Below are positions 35,803 through 44,078 of a DNA stretch of 64,000 bases, one piece after another. The DNA lies in the NCBI GenBank assembly GCA_002890675.1, contig PEFW01000006.1, forward strand, positions 1 through 64,000, given 5' to 3'. The stretch comes from Candidatus Methylaffinis lahnbergensis. Its GTDB lineage: Bacteria; Pseudomonadota; Alphaproteobacteria; Rhizobiales; Beijerinckiaceae. Every line of letters starts with the position of its first letter. Position 1 is the stretch's first letter. The position numbers and the translations under genes are program-made. Below the pieces are notes generated by a model. It worked only from the letters and a program-made list of their open reading frames with translations. It ran no database searches and was not told the DNA's origin.

Positions 35803-36144
35803 AATCGCTTTTATCCCTTACGTCGTATGCGAGCCGCGCTAGCACAATACGTTGGATACACATGCTGTTTTAAATACTCATTTAGATAATACTTACAATT
35901 TGGTTACAATATGAGTGAGTGCTTCGGTATTTCCCTTCCACGTTGGGGATGGCGCGCACTCCCATCGGCGGTTCGGGGAGGGGGAAGCCGGGCAAGCGGA
36001 GCTTTTGGCCAATCCCCTATCCACCGGGCGATTCGTCGCAGTCCTGGCAAAAAAGAGCAAAAGCTTTACTATGTTTTGCTGGATTTCGATTCGCGCCGCC
36101 TTGTTGGCGCAACCGTCGTTTCCCTAGGGGTTCAGGAGCTTGTC
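35803..36144. other. Gene-free, AT-rich interval
   Basis: About 340 bases between divergent TadG-like and PuuD-like genes. The 35840-35910 part is clearly AT-rich and probably holds the TadG-like gene's promoter. The plus-strand frame from 35911 that reads into the PuuD-like gene has no family resemblance before 36145. Confidence 0.5.
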
Positions 36145-36738
36145 ATGGCCGACATCAACGCAACCGTTTCCAACTTCCTCGAAAAAATCTCCAAGATGCT
36201 CGAAAAACCATACAACGCGCTGGCGCTGGGCGCCGGTCTGACGTTCCTGCTTCTCCTTCTTTTTCACTTCACGAGCCTCGGGGACGGCTATTTCGGGGCG
36301 TTCTTCACGTTCCTCCATGTCGTCTCGGGCATCACATGGATCGGGCTTCTCTATTATTTCAACCTGGTGCAAATCCCCACCATGCCGAAGATTCCGGCGG
36401 AGCTGAAACCCGCAATTGGCCAATATATCGCGCCCGAGGCCCTATTTTGGTTCCGATGGTCGGCCCTCGCCACTGTGGTGACCGGCCTCATCGTGTTTTT
36501 CACCAGCAGCGCGGTCCACAACCTAACCATTATCACCGGGGGCATCCTCGGCCTCGTCATGGCCTTCAATGTCTGGTTCGTCATCTGGCCGAACCAGCAG
36601 AAAGTGCTCGGCCTCGTCCCCGCCGACGACGAAGCCAAGGCGCAGGCCGCGCGGCTCGCGATGCTGACTTCGCGTGCCAATTTCGTCCTGTCGCTGCCGA
36701 TGCTTTATTGCATGGTGACAGCACGCCTTGTCGGGTGA
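36145..36738 (+). CDS. PuuD/urate-oxidase N-terminal-like membrane domain
   Basis: 197 residues, ATG at 36145 with CAGGAG 7 bases upstream. About four to five membrane helices. The pattern LFHFTSLGDGYFGAFFTFLHV in two parts, GITWIGLLYYFNLVQIP and VWFVIWPNQQKVLGL matches the urate_ox_N membrane domain. In Agrobacterium PuuD this domain is linked to a cytochrome c part; here the cytochrome c part is absent. Relation to urate is therefore unproven. Conserved His in the helices may bind heme (inference). Confidence 0.75.
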   Translation: MADINATVSNFLEKISKMLEKPYNALALGAGLTFLLLLLFHFTSLGDGYFGAFFTFLHVVSGITWIGLLYYFNLVQIPTMPKIPAELKPAIGQYIAPEALFWFRWSALATVVTGLIVFFTSSAVHNLTIITGGILGLVMAFNVWFVIWPNQQKVLGLVPADDEAKAQAARLAMLTSRANFVLSLPMLYCMVTARLVG

Positions 36739-36799
36739 GTTTCGATTGGGTCCGCAATCGCGGTTGCGTGGCGCTTGTCCCTGGCAAGCGCGACGCGGC

Positions 36800-38638
36800 C
36801 TATTCCACCGTGACACTTTTTGCAAGATTGCGCGGCTGGTCGGCGTCCTTGCCCATGACGACGGCGGTATGATAGGCGATCAATTGGACCGGCACCGCAT
36901 AGACCATCGCCGAAAACTCCGGCGCGACATCCCCCATGATGATGGTGGCGGCGGCCTCGTTGGCAAAATCGCGGGCGAGACGGGCATCGCCAATCAGGAT
37001 CAGCCTTCCGCCGCGAGCGGCGACTTCCTGCATGTTCGAAATCGTTTTCTCGAGCACGGGGTCGTTAGGAGCGATGACGATCACTGGCATGTCCTGGTCG
37101 ACAAGCGCGATCGGCCCATGTTTCAGCTCTCCCGCCGCATAGCCTTCGGCATGAATATAGGAAATTTCCTTGAGTTTCAGCGCTCCTTCGAGCGCCAACG
37201 GATAGGACGTGCCGCGGCCGAGATAAAGCACGTCGCGGACCTTGGCGATTTCCCGCGCCAGGATCTCGATGGCGCTGGCGCATTTGAGCGCTTGCGCGAT
37301 CAACCCCGGAATCGCCACGAGTTCGGAAACGAGCCGCGCCTCCGCCTTCTCGTCGATGGTGTTGCGGAGCCTGCCAAAAGCCAGCGCGAGGCAGGCGAGC
37401 ACCGCGAGCTGGCAGGTGAAGGCTTTCGTTGACGCAACGCCGATTTCGGGGCCGGCAAGGGTCGGCGCAACAATTTCGCTCGCGCGCGCCATCGTCGAGG
37501 TCGCTTCATTGACCACCGCAACGATCTTCTGTCCCTCCGCTTTGGCGGCGCGAAGACACGCCAAGGTATCGGCCGTCTCCCCCGATTGCGAGACAAGGAT
37601 GGTCAACCCTCCTGGCTGGAGCGGCGGGTCGCGATAGCGAAACTCGGAGGCAATTTCGACATCGACGGGAAGCCGCGCAAATCGCTCGAACCAATATTTG
37701 GCGGTGAGCGCCGCGAAATAGGCCGTGCCGCAACCGCAAATCGTCAGGCGCTGGAGCGCAGCGATATCGACGGGCGGCGCGAAGGGAAGCGCCACGCGGC
37801 CGGCCGGCAAGTCGAGATAATGCCCAAGCGTGCGGACGGCGACCTCCGGTTGTTCGTGGATTTCCTTGGCCATAAAATGGCGATAATTTCCCTTTTCGAT
37901 CAGCGATGCCGAGGCTGCCGACTTGACCTTTCGCCTCTCGGCCGCCTTGCCTTCGGCATCGTAAAACCGCGCGGACGTATGCGTCAGGACGACTGAGTCG
38001 CCATCCTCCAGATAGGCGATCGTGCCCGCGAAAGGGGCAAGGGCAAGCGCATCGGAGCCAAGAAACATTTTGCCCGCATGTTCGCCTTCGCCAAATCCTA
38101 CCGCCAGCGGCGCGCCGCTGCTGGCGCCGATCAAAAGATCCTCCTCGGCCTCGAAGATCAGGACGACTGCGAAAGCACCCTTGAGACGCGGCAGGCTCGA
38201 AGCCACGGCCTCGACCGGCGCCAAGCCGCCGCGCATGGTTTCGCTTACGAGATGGGCGATGACCTCGGAATCGGTCTCGGTCGAAAATTCATGGCCCTTG
38301 GCTTGCAATTCGCTGCGCAACTCCTTGAAATTCTCGATAATGCCATTATGCACGACCCCGACATTCGCGCTGACATGCGGATGCGCGTTATTTTCACTCG
38401 GCCTTCCATGCGTCGCCCAGCGGGTGTGGCCGATGCCGATTGGCCCGTTCAGCGGTTCGGCGGCAAGACGAAGCTCCAGATTTTTGAGCTTGCCGCTCGC
38501 CCGCCTCCGGGTCAGCCGGCCCGCCTCCAAAGTCGCGATCCCGGCGGAATCATAGCCGCGATATTCGAGGCGCTTCAGCGCATCGAGAAGGGAGCCGGCG
38601 ACCGGACCCCGGCCTAGCATCGCTACGATTCCGCACAT
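36800..38638 (-). CDS. glmS: Glucosamine--fructose-6-phosphate aminotransferase
   Basis: 612 residues from ATG at 38638. The N-terminal Ntn glutaminase begins MCGIVAMLG with Cys2 as nucleophile and GYDSAGIA. Two SIS domains follow (about 285-425 and 455-600) with SQSGETADTLAC and the C-terminal PRNLAKSVTVE. It makes glucosamine-6-phosphate from fructose-6-phosphate and glutamine for peptidoglycan and LPS. It is 72 bases downstream of glmU on the same strand. Confidence 0.97.
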   Translation of the reverse strand: MCGIVAMLGRGPVAGSLLDALKRLEYRGYDSAGIATLEAGRLTRRRASGKLKNLELRLAAEPLNGPIGIGHTRWATHGRPSENNAHPHVSANVGVVHNGIIENFKELRSELQAKGHEFSTETDSEVIAHLVSETMRGGLAPVEAVASSLPRLKGAFAVVLIFEAEEDLLIGASSGAPLAVGFGEGEHAGKMFLGSDALALAPFAGTIAYLEDGDSVVLTHTSARFYDAEGKAAERRKVKSAASASLIEKGNYRHFMAKEIHEQPEVAVRTLGHYLDLPAGRVALPFAPPVDIAALQRLTICGCGTAYFAALTAKYWFERFARLPVDVEIASEFRYRDPPLQPGGLTILVSQSGETADTLACLRAAKAEGQKIVAVVNEATSTMARASEIVAPTLAGPEIGVASTKAFTCQLAVLACLALAFGRLRNTIDEKAEARLVSELVAIPGLIAQALKCASAIEILAREIAKVRDVLYLGRGTSYPLALEGALKLKEISYIHAEGYAAGELKHGPIALVDQDMPVIVIAPNDPVLEKTISNMQEVAARGGRLILIGDARLARDFANEAAATIIMGDVAPEFSAMVYAVPVQLIAYHTAVVMGKDADQPRNLAKSVTVE

Positions 38639-38710
38639 TAAAAATCATCCTTCGTCTTGCGGTTGGATTGAGCGTTCGCCGTCATTGGCTCTTCCATGAC
38701 AGGACCGAGC

Positions 38711-40081
38711 TCATTTCCGGTTCCTTTCCCGGAACGCCCGTGCCCATCCGGGTTTTTCCATCTGGCCCGCGCGGGCCAGAGCCAGCGCATCTTGTGCGAC
38801 GTCTTGCGTAATCACGGACCCCGATCCGACATAGGCGCCATCGCCGATCTTGACTGGCGCCACCAAGGCGCTATTCGAGCCGATGAACGCATGCGCGCCA
38901 ACCTCCGTGCGATACTTAGAAAAGCCGTCGTAATTGCAGGTAATCGTTCCCGCGCCGACATTCGTCCTGGCGCCGATGCTCGCGTCTCCAATGTAGCTCA
39001 AATGGTTGATCTTGGCGCCGGCGCCAACATCCGAGGCCTTCACCTCGACGAAATTGCCGATATGTACATCCTGCGCGAGCCTGGTGCCGGGGCGCAACCT
39101 AGCGAAGGGGCCAACCGACACATTCTGGCCGATCGTCGCGCCCTCCAAATAGGAAAACGAGCGGATGCGGCTGCCATTGCCGACGCTCACGCCTGGACCG
39201 AAGACCACATGCGGCTCGACGACAACGTCGAGGCCAAGCCGCGTGTCGAAGGCTAGAGTCACACTCGAAGGATCGATCAAGGTCGCGCCTTCCCGCATCG
39301 CTGTCGCGCGCAGCCGCGCTTGTAAAATCGATTCGGCGGCGGCGAGCTGGGCCCTGTCGTTGACGCCCAGCACCTCGTCCTCGGCGGCGATCGCGGCAGA
39401 AACCGCTAAGCCGCGTGACCTCGCCACGGCGACGGCGTCGGTAAGGTAATATTCCTTCTGGCTGTTGGCATTGCCGATGGCATCGAGAAGGGCCAAGGCG
39501 TGGCGCCCGTCGAGCGCCATCAGACCGGCGTTGCAAAGTTTGATTTCCCGCTCCGCCGCGCTCGCGTCGCGGTCCTCGCGAATGGCTTTGAGGGCGCCGT
39601 CCGCCAGAATGAACCTGCCATAGCCCGTCGGCTCGCTTGCCTCGAATCCCAAGGCGGCGATTGCGTTTTGGCCGCCCGCAAGCGCCTTGCGCATGGCGGC
39701 GAAAGTCTCCGGGCGCACTAGAGGCGTATCCGCGAAGACGACGAGAAGATCGTCATAGCCCCTGGCGATTGCCTCGCGCGCGGCAAGCACCGCATGGGCG
39801 GTTCCATGCCTCTCCTTCTGGATCGCGATTCCCGCGTCATGCACGATCGTCTTGGCTTCCGCCATGACCGCGTCGTGGTTTGGACCCGCCACGACGACGG
39901 TCCGCGCGGCGCCGGCTTCGACGAGCGAGCTTAAAACATGGGCGAGCATGGAGCGGCCGGCCAGCTCATGCAGCACCTTGGGCCGCGCCGAGCGCATCCG
40001 CGAGCTCTCGCCAGCGGCGAGAACGATTGCCAGACATGTGCGGCAAGCGCCATCAGGGCTTTGAGGAGGGGCAGTATCCAT
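38711..40081 (-). CDS. glmU: Bifunctional UDP-GlcNAc pyrophosphorylase / GlcN-1-P acetyltransferase
   Basis: 456 residues from ATG at 40081; the open frame further upstream is not protein-like. An N-terminal nucleotidyltransferase domain ([23 protein letters not shown]) is followed by a left-handed beta-helix with hexapeptide repeats ending in [12 protein letters not shown]. It completes UDP-GlcNAc synthesis. glmU-glmS form a two-gene unit that feeds cell-wall precursors, including murA at 59 kb. Confidence 0.96.
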   Translation of the reverse strand: MDTAPPQSPDGACRTCLAIVLAAGESSRMRSARPKVLHELAGRSMLAHVLSSLVEAGAARTVVVAGPNHDAVMAEAKTIVHDAGIAIQKERHGTAHAVLAAREAIARGYDDLLVVFADTPLVRPETFAAMRKALAGGQNAIAALGFEASEPTGYGRFILADGALKAIREDRDASAAEREIKLCNAGLMALDGRHALALLDAIGNANSQKEYYLTDAVAVARSRGLAVSAAIAAEDEVLGVNDRAQLAAAESILQARLRATAMREGATLIDPSSVTLAFDTRLGLDVVVEPHVVFGPGVSVGNGSRIRSFSYLEGATIGQNVSVGPFARLRPGTRLAQDVHIGNFVEVKASDVGAGAKINHLSYIGDASIGARTNVGAGTITCNYDGFSKYRTEVGAHAFIGSNSALVAPVKIGDGAYVGSGSVITQDVAQDALALARAGQMEKPGWARAFRERNRK

Positions 40082-40324
40082 GACAATAGCTTCTCCGCGG
40101 CGAGCGGCCCGCGCCGTGGACCGACCACATGTCTTGTACCTAAAAATGCGAAATTTGGTTGGCAAATCGCGGCCCGCAAAAGCAAGCTCTGAAACCGTAA
40201 GGACCTGCCCGGTCCTCACGGTGGGATCCAGCACACCGGCGCAAACGCCGCTGCGATCTGTCACGCAACTCGACGATCGCCGCAGGCGAAACGGATCGCT
40301 AGGCCAGAAACGGAACCCAAGCCC

Positions 40325-40615
40325 TCAGTGCTGTGGACCGGGACCGCCTGTTCCGTTTCCGGGATTGCCTGGCGAGGAGCCTGCTGGCCCAAAGCGCTCA
40401 CGCTGCGTCGGACCCGCACGCTGGTCCAATGGCGGTTTGGTGTTCGCGCTCGGAAGTGGCATTGGCTTGGCATGTGCGTAATCTATAGTTTCATTCGTCT
40501 GATTAGGCGAACTTGTTGTCTCGCCGCCGGTTTGGCTGGCTGCCGGCTGGAGCATTGCTTGCGTAGTTGCAACTAATCCCAGCAGCCTCAACATGATTGG
40601 TACAGTTTTATGCAT
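40325..40615 (-). CDS. Small secreted protein resembling the pro-region of the adjacent protease
   Basis: 96 residues from ATG at 40615. A signal-like N-terminus (MLRLLGLVATTQAMLQPAAS) is followed by a Pro/Gly/Thr-rich part. Its second half shares AKPMPLP and FGPxGxSPG with residues 46-82 of the trypsin-like protease encoded just upstream (DYAHAKPMPLP against DFANAKPMPLP). There is no protease domain. It looks like a partial duplicate kept as its own exported peptide, or a decayed copy. Function unknown. Confidence 0.6.
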   Translation of the reverse strand: MHKTVPIMLRLLGLVATTQAMLQPAASQTGGETTSSPNQTNETIDYAHAKPMPLPSANTKPPLDQRAGPTQRERFGPAGSSPGNPGNGTGGPGPQH

Positions 40616-40747
40616 AAGTATACTCCATGCTGAGAGGTTGACTCCGAGAAATTCCAAATTGAACCGTAGGCAAATATCATTTTTTGCATAATTTCTGATC
40701 GTCGGACATGTGCCTGGATCGTCCGTGGAGTGGCACGTGAAACGATA

Positions 40748-40775
40748 CCACACAGACGGTTTTCCGTCTGTGTGG
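40748..40775 (-). terminator. Strong hairpin downstream of the protease gene
   Basis: A perfect 12-bp stem (CCACACAGACGG / CCGTCTGTGTGG) around a TTTT loop, 37 bases after the protease stop. A short T-rich stretch follows on the plus side (CTTTTCCTT), whereas the minus side has only TATCGTTT, so termination on the minus strand rests on stem strength. Confidence 0.6.
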
Positions 40776-40811
40776 CTTTTCCTTGTTAGACTAGCAGTCG
40801 CCAACGGAAGG

Positions 40812-41975
40812 TTAGCACGCGCCAGCGGGAGCGACAGCGCATTCGTCACTCACAAGCTTGGTTATATTGCCCGTCGTGAATGGAGAAGCACCCTGCTCCT
40901 TTACGCTGGCGTCGTTATATCCCCAGCTCGTGACGCCAACAATGATGTTATGATCCGCTGCAGTACCGAAATTGATGTTAGTAAGGACAGGTGGCTGGCC
41001 GAGGTTGACCACCCAGGGACCCCCGCTCGATCCATTAGATTGCAGAGACCCGATGAGGGTATTGTTTGACAGGCCGGACACGGTCTGGCCTTGTGAATCG
41101 GTCCGCTCCTGCAAATTCCCACCATCGAGGGCATACTCCACGCCATCCACGAAGTTCTCCGTGTATCCCAACTGGGTGATCAATGCCTGACTCTGCGAGT
41201 TGAAACTATATCCGTTCCACCCGTATCCAAACCATCCTACCACGTTCCCGGGATACTGATTATTGACTTTGTTGAGAAGTATCACCGCGACGTCGTCTTG
41301 ACAAACAACGCCGCTCTGTTCGCAGGGATCCGTTCCGTTATAGTACGAAGTCTTTACGCGCGCTTGTATCGCAGTGTATGTTCCATACGGAGCGTTGCCA
41401 TTTTTATAATCGGGTACGAACGTCCAGCCAGAATAGAATTGTTGCTTGCCAAAATTGGCAACGCAATGAGCCGCCGTCACAATCAGGCCAGGTTTGACCA
41501 ACCCCGCGGTACACCAAGCTGATTCCCCAGGAATATTAAAGAATAACCTGCCCGCAGCGCGGAACGGATAGTAGAACTGGGTATTGTCCCCAACCGCTTT
41601 TACCTGGGAGGTCGTGTAGGGTATACCGCCGGTCCCGCCTTCTTCATTGATTACAGCCGGTGGCGTCGCGGCCTCGCCAATGAACGCTGGTTTGCTGAGT
41701 TGAACGGGGCTTTGTATTCCGCTACCTTGACCGCCTGGCGAGACACCAGGAGGGCCGAACGCCACAGCTGGTGGTTTAGCAAGTTGCGCTAGGTTCGCAG
41801 TCGTGGAAGACCTCGGCAGTGGCATCGGTTTTGCGTTCGCGAAATCCACTGGCGCAAGGCCGCTTTGCACTCGCGACGCAGTTGTTGTGCCACCGGCGAA
41901 GACGCTTTCGGTGGTGGCACCTATGGCAGCGACGCTAGCCAACAGAAGGAGCGCTCTATGCTTCGAGTTTTTCAT
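40812..41975 (-). CDS. Secreted trypsin-like serine protease
   Basis: 387 residues, ATG at 41975 with GAGG upstream. A signal peptide (about 1-27) is followed by a Pro-rich pro-region (about 28-120) and a chymotrypsin-fold domain. The catalytic triad reads His170 (VTAAHCV), Asp228 (QDDVAVI) and Ser317 (GSSGGP). Four Cys near 155-225 suggest disulfides. It probably cleaves proteins in the periplasm or outside the cell. The next gene downstream encodes a protein resembling only the pro-region. Confidence 0.88.
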   Translation of the reverse strand: MKNSKHRALLLLASVAAIGATTESVFAGGTTTASRVQSGLAPVDFANAKPMPLPRSSTTANLAQLAKPPAVAFGPPGVSPGGQGSGIQSPVQLSKPAFIGEAATPPAVINEEGGTGGIPYTTSQVKAVGDNTQFYYPFRAAGRLFFNIPGESAWCTAGLVKPGLIVTAAHCVANFGKQQFYSGWTFVPDYKNGNAPYGTYTAIQARVKTSYYNGTDPCEQSGVVCQDDVAVILLNKVNNQYPGNVVGWFGYGWNGYSFNSQSQALITQLGYTENFVDGVEYALDGGNLQERTDSQGQTVSGLSNNTLIGSLQSNGSSGGPWVVNLGQPPVLTNINFGTAADHNIIVGVTSWGYNDASVKEQGASPFTTGNITKLVSDECAVAPAGAC

Positions 41976-42509
41976 GGAAACCTCATTTGAACCAGTTTAG
42001 TGATGAGTGTGGTTTATAATCAGTCGCGAAAATATTTACTCAGCCGCTTTGCCAGCCAAATGGCTGGTAAAATCAATGTTACCCATTTAAAAAGGCAACG
42101 CCCGGATTGATTGGCACGAAACCGCTTCCCCCGCACCCCCTCTTCGAGGGTTGACAATTTTGCAAATCGTTCACCGCGCGCGGCGGCGCGGGAGGGGGTT
42201 CCGATGCGATGGGGGCGGTCGAACATTTAATCTAGCCAAAAAAGGCGAGTGATTAAGCAAGGTCGGCCGTCGCCAGGGCAATCGGGTGAAGGACCTCATC
42301 CCTCGCGCTCATGCTGAGCGGAAGGAAGCCTGAGGTTCCGTTGCGAGCGAAGCGGTTCGCAAAGCGAACGCAATGGAAGCGGTACGTAGGGCTCCAGGCG
42401 CAAAAACACCTAAAAGGGAGCTTACGTTCGCCCGGTTAACGTCTATAAAGATAAAACTAAAGCGTTTTCTAAAAGTACGGCGCGATCAGGCGCCGGCCAA
42501 GCCGGATTC
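41976..42509. other. Gene-free interval with the second structured repeat
   Basis: About 530 bases. It includes a small hairpin (CCAGCC/GGCTGG with AAAT loop, 42053-42068) near the protease promoter side and the 69-bp repeat (42314-42382). The segment 42440-42475 is AT-rich, which could be the opgG promoter. Short open frames have no family resemblance. Confidence 0.5.
42314..42382. repeat. 69-bp structured intergenic repeat, copy 2
   Basis: Second copy of the element at 10573-10641. The inner stem here is GTTCGC/GCGAAC with loop AAA; the outer stem is TTCCGTTGCG with CGCAATGGAA. All seven differences from copy 1 are transitions, and the stem differences keep pairing. Confidence 0.85.
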
Positions 42510-44078
42510 ATGATCGAGCGCCGGGAGGTCTTAAAGTTCGTCCTTGGCGGGATGGCAGGCGGGATCGCCGCCCGCGCCGGCATCGCCTCGCCGGCCAATG
42601 TCGCGACCCCCCCCGCCGCGCAGGAGGCTCCCTGGGGCTTCGCCTTCGGCGAACCATCGCCGTTCGATCCGAAAATGGTCACCGACGCCGCCAGAGCCCT
42701 GTCGAAACAGCCATTCAAACCGCTTTCCGCCGATATCCCGGAAGTGTTTCGCGACCTTGGCTACGAACAATATGCGGCCATTCGGCAGCGCCCAGGGACC
42801 GCGATCTGGGCCCCGGACAATACCGGCTTCGCGATCGAGCCATTACATCGCGGGTTCATCTTCTCGACCCCGATGGAAATCAATCTTGTCGCGGAAGGCA
42901 AAGCCCGTCGCGTCATTTATGATCCGGCGTTGTTTGATTTTGGCAAGCTCGCCGTCGGAAAAAACCTTGGCGACATAGGCTTTTCCGGTTTTCGCGTACT
43001 GGCGCAAGGCCAGGACGGCTTTTCCGAGCTCGCCATTTTCCAAGGTGCAAGTTTTTTTCGCGGCGTGGCGCCCGGCCAAACCCTGGGCACCATGGCAAGG
43101 GCCATGTCGATCAAGACCGCCGATCCGCGCGGCGAGGAGTTTCCGGCATTCCGCACGGTTTGGATCGAACGTCCGACGCTCGCCGCCGGCGCGCTCGTCA
43201 TGCACGCACTGATCGGTTCGGAAAGCGTGACCGGCGCTTACCGGTTTACCATTCGGCCCGGCGAAGCCACGATCATCGACACGGAATGTGCTCTCTTCGC
43301 CAGGGCGGCGGTCGATAATTTGGGCCTCGCCACGATGAGCGCGACCCATTTCACCGGACCGATCGACGAGCGCCGCAGTGACGATCTGCGTCCGAGCGTG
43401 AGCGAGGTAAGCGGTCTCCAGATGTTGACCGGCAAGGGGGAGTGGCTGTGGCGGCCGGTCGCGAATCGCGACACGTTGCAAATTTCGACCTTCGTCGATG
43501 AAAATCCGCGCGGGTTCGGCTTTCTTCAACGTGACCGCAATTTCGATCATTACCAGGACGACGATCGGCACTTCGAGACCCGCCCCTCGCTCTGGATCGA
43601 ACCGATCGGCGACTGGTCCGCGGGCGGCGTTCAACTCGTCGAAATTCCCTCCGAGTCCGAAACCAACGACAATATTATCGGCTATTGGAACCCGAAGCAG
43701 CCGCTTGCCGCTGGAAGCGAAACGTTTTTCGCTTATCGGCAGTTCTGGTGCTGGAACACGCCGGAGCCGCCGCCGCTGGCAATCGCCACGCAGTCGCGTG
43801 CGGGGCGGGGCTCGTCGCCGAAGCGCCGCCGCTTTATGGTTGAATTCGCCGGTGAAATTTTGGGCCTCCCGCAAAACGCCGAAGCGATGAAGCCGAATTT
43901 GAACGCGTCACCGGGATCGCCAACCGCGGTTCGAACATTTACCTCGGCGGACAAAAAATCCCGCCGGATCTTGTTCGAGCTCGATCCTGGGAACGAAGCC
44001 TTTTCGGAACTGCGCCTTGTGCTGGAGGCCGCCGGCAAACCCATAAGCGAGACTTGGCTTTATCGATGGACGCGCTAA
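42510..44078 (+). CDS. opgG: Periplasmic glucan biosynthesis protein OpgG/OpgD
   Basis: 522 residues, ATG at 42510. A Tat-type signal (ERREVLKFVLGG) points to OpgD-like export. The two-domain MdoG body follows: GFAIEPLHRGFIFSTP, PRGEEFPAFRTVWIERP in two parts, HFTGPIDERRSDDLRPSVSE in part, and the C-terminal Ig-like domain. It acts in the periplasm to build branched beta-glucans (osmoregulated periplasmic glucans). Paired with opgH downstream with a 13-base overlap. Confidence 0.92.
   Translation: MIERREVLKFVLGGMAGGIAARAGIASPANVATPPAAQEAPWGFAFGEPSPFDPKMVTDAARALSKQPFKPLSADIPEVFRDLGYEQYAAIRQRPGTAIWAPDNTGFAIEPLHRGFIFSTPMEINLVAEGKARRVIYDPALFDFGKLAVGKNLGDIGFSGFRVLAQGQDGFSELAIFQGASFFRGVAPGQTLGTMARAMSIKTADPRGEEFPAFRTVWIERPTLAAGALVMHALIGSESVTGAYRFTIRPGEATIIDTECALFARAAVDNLGLATMSATHFTGPIDERRSDDLRPSVSEVSGLQMLTGKGEWLWRPVANRDTLQISTFVDENPRGFGFLQRDRNFDHYQDDDRHFETRPSLWIEPIGDWSAGGVQLVEIPSESETNDNIIGYWNPKQPLAAGSETFFAYRQFWCWNTPEPPPLAIATQSRAGRGSSPKRRRFMVEFAGEILGLPQNAEAMKPNLNASPGSPTAVRTFTSADKKSRRILFELDPGNEAFSELRLVLEAAGKPISETWLYRWTR

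Noticed and set aside
42843..43874. Minus-strand open frame of 343 codons inside opgG
   Set aside because: Antisense to opgG, no recognisable motif.
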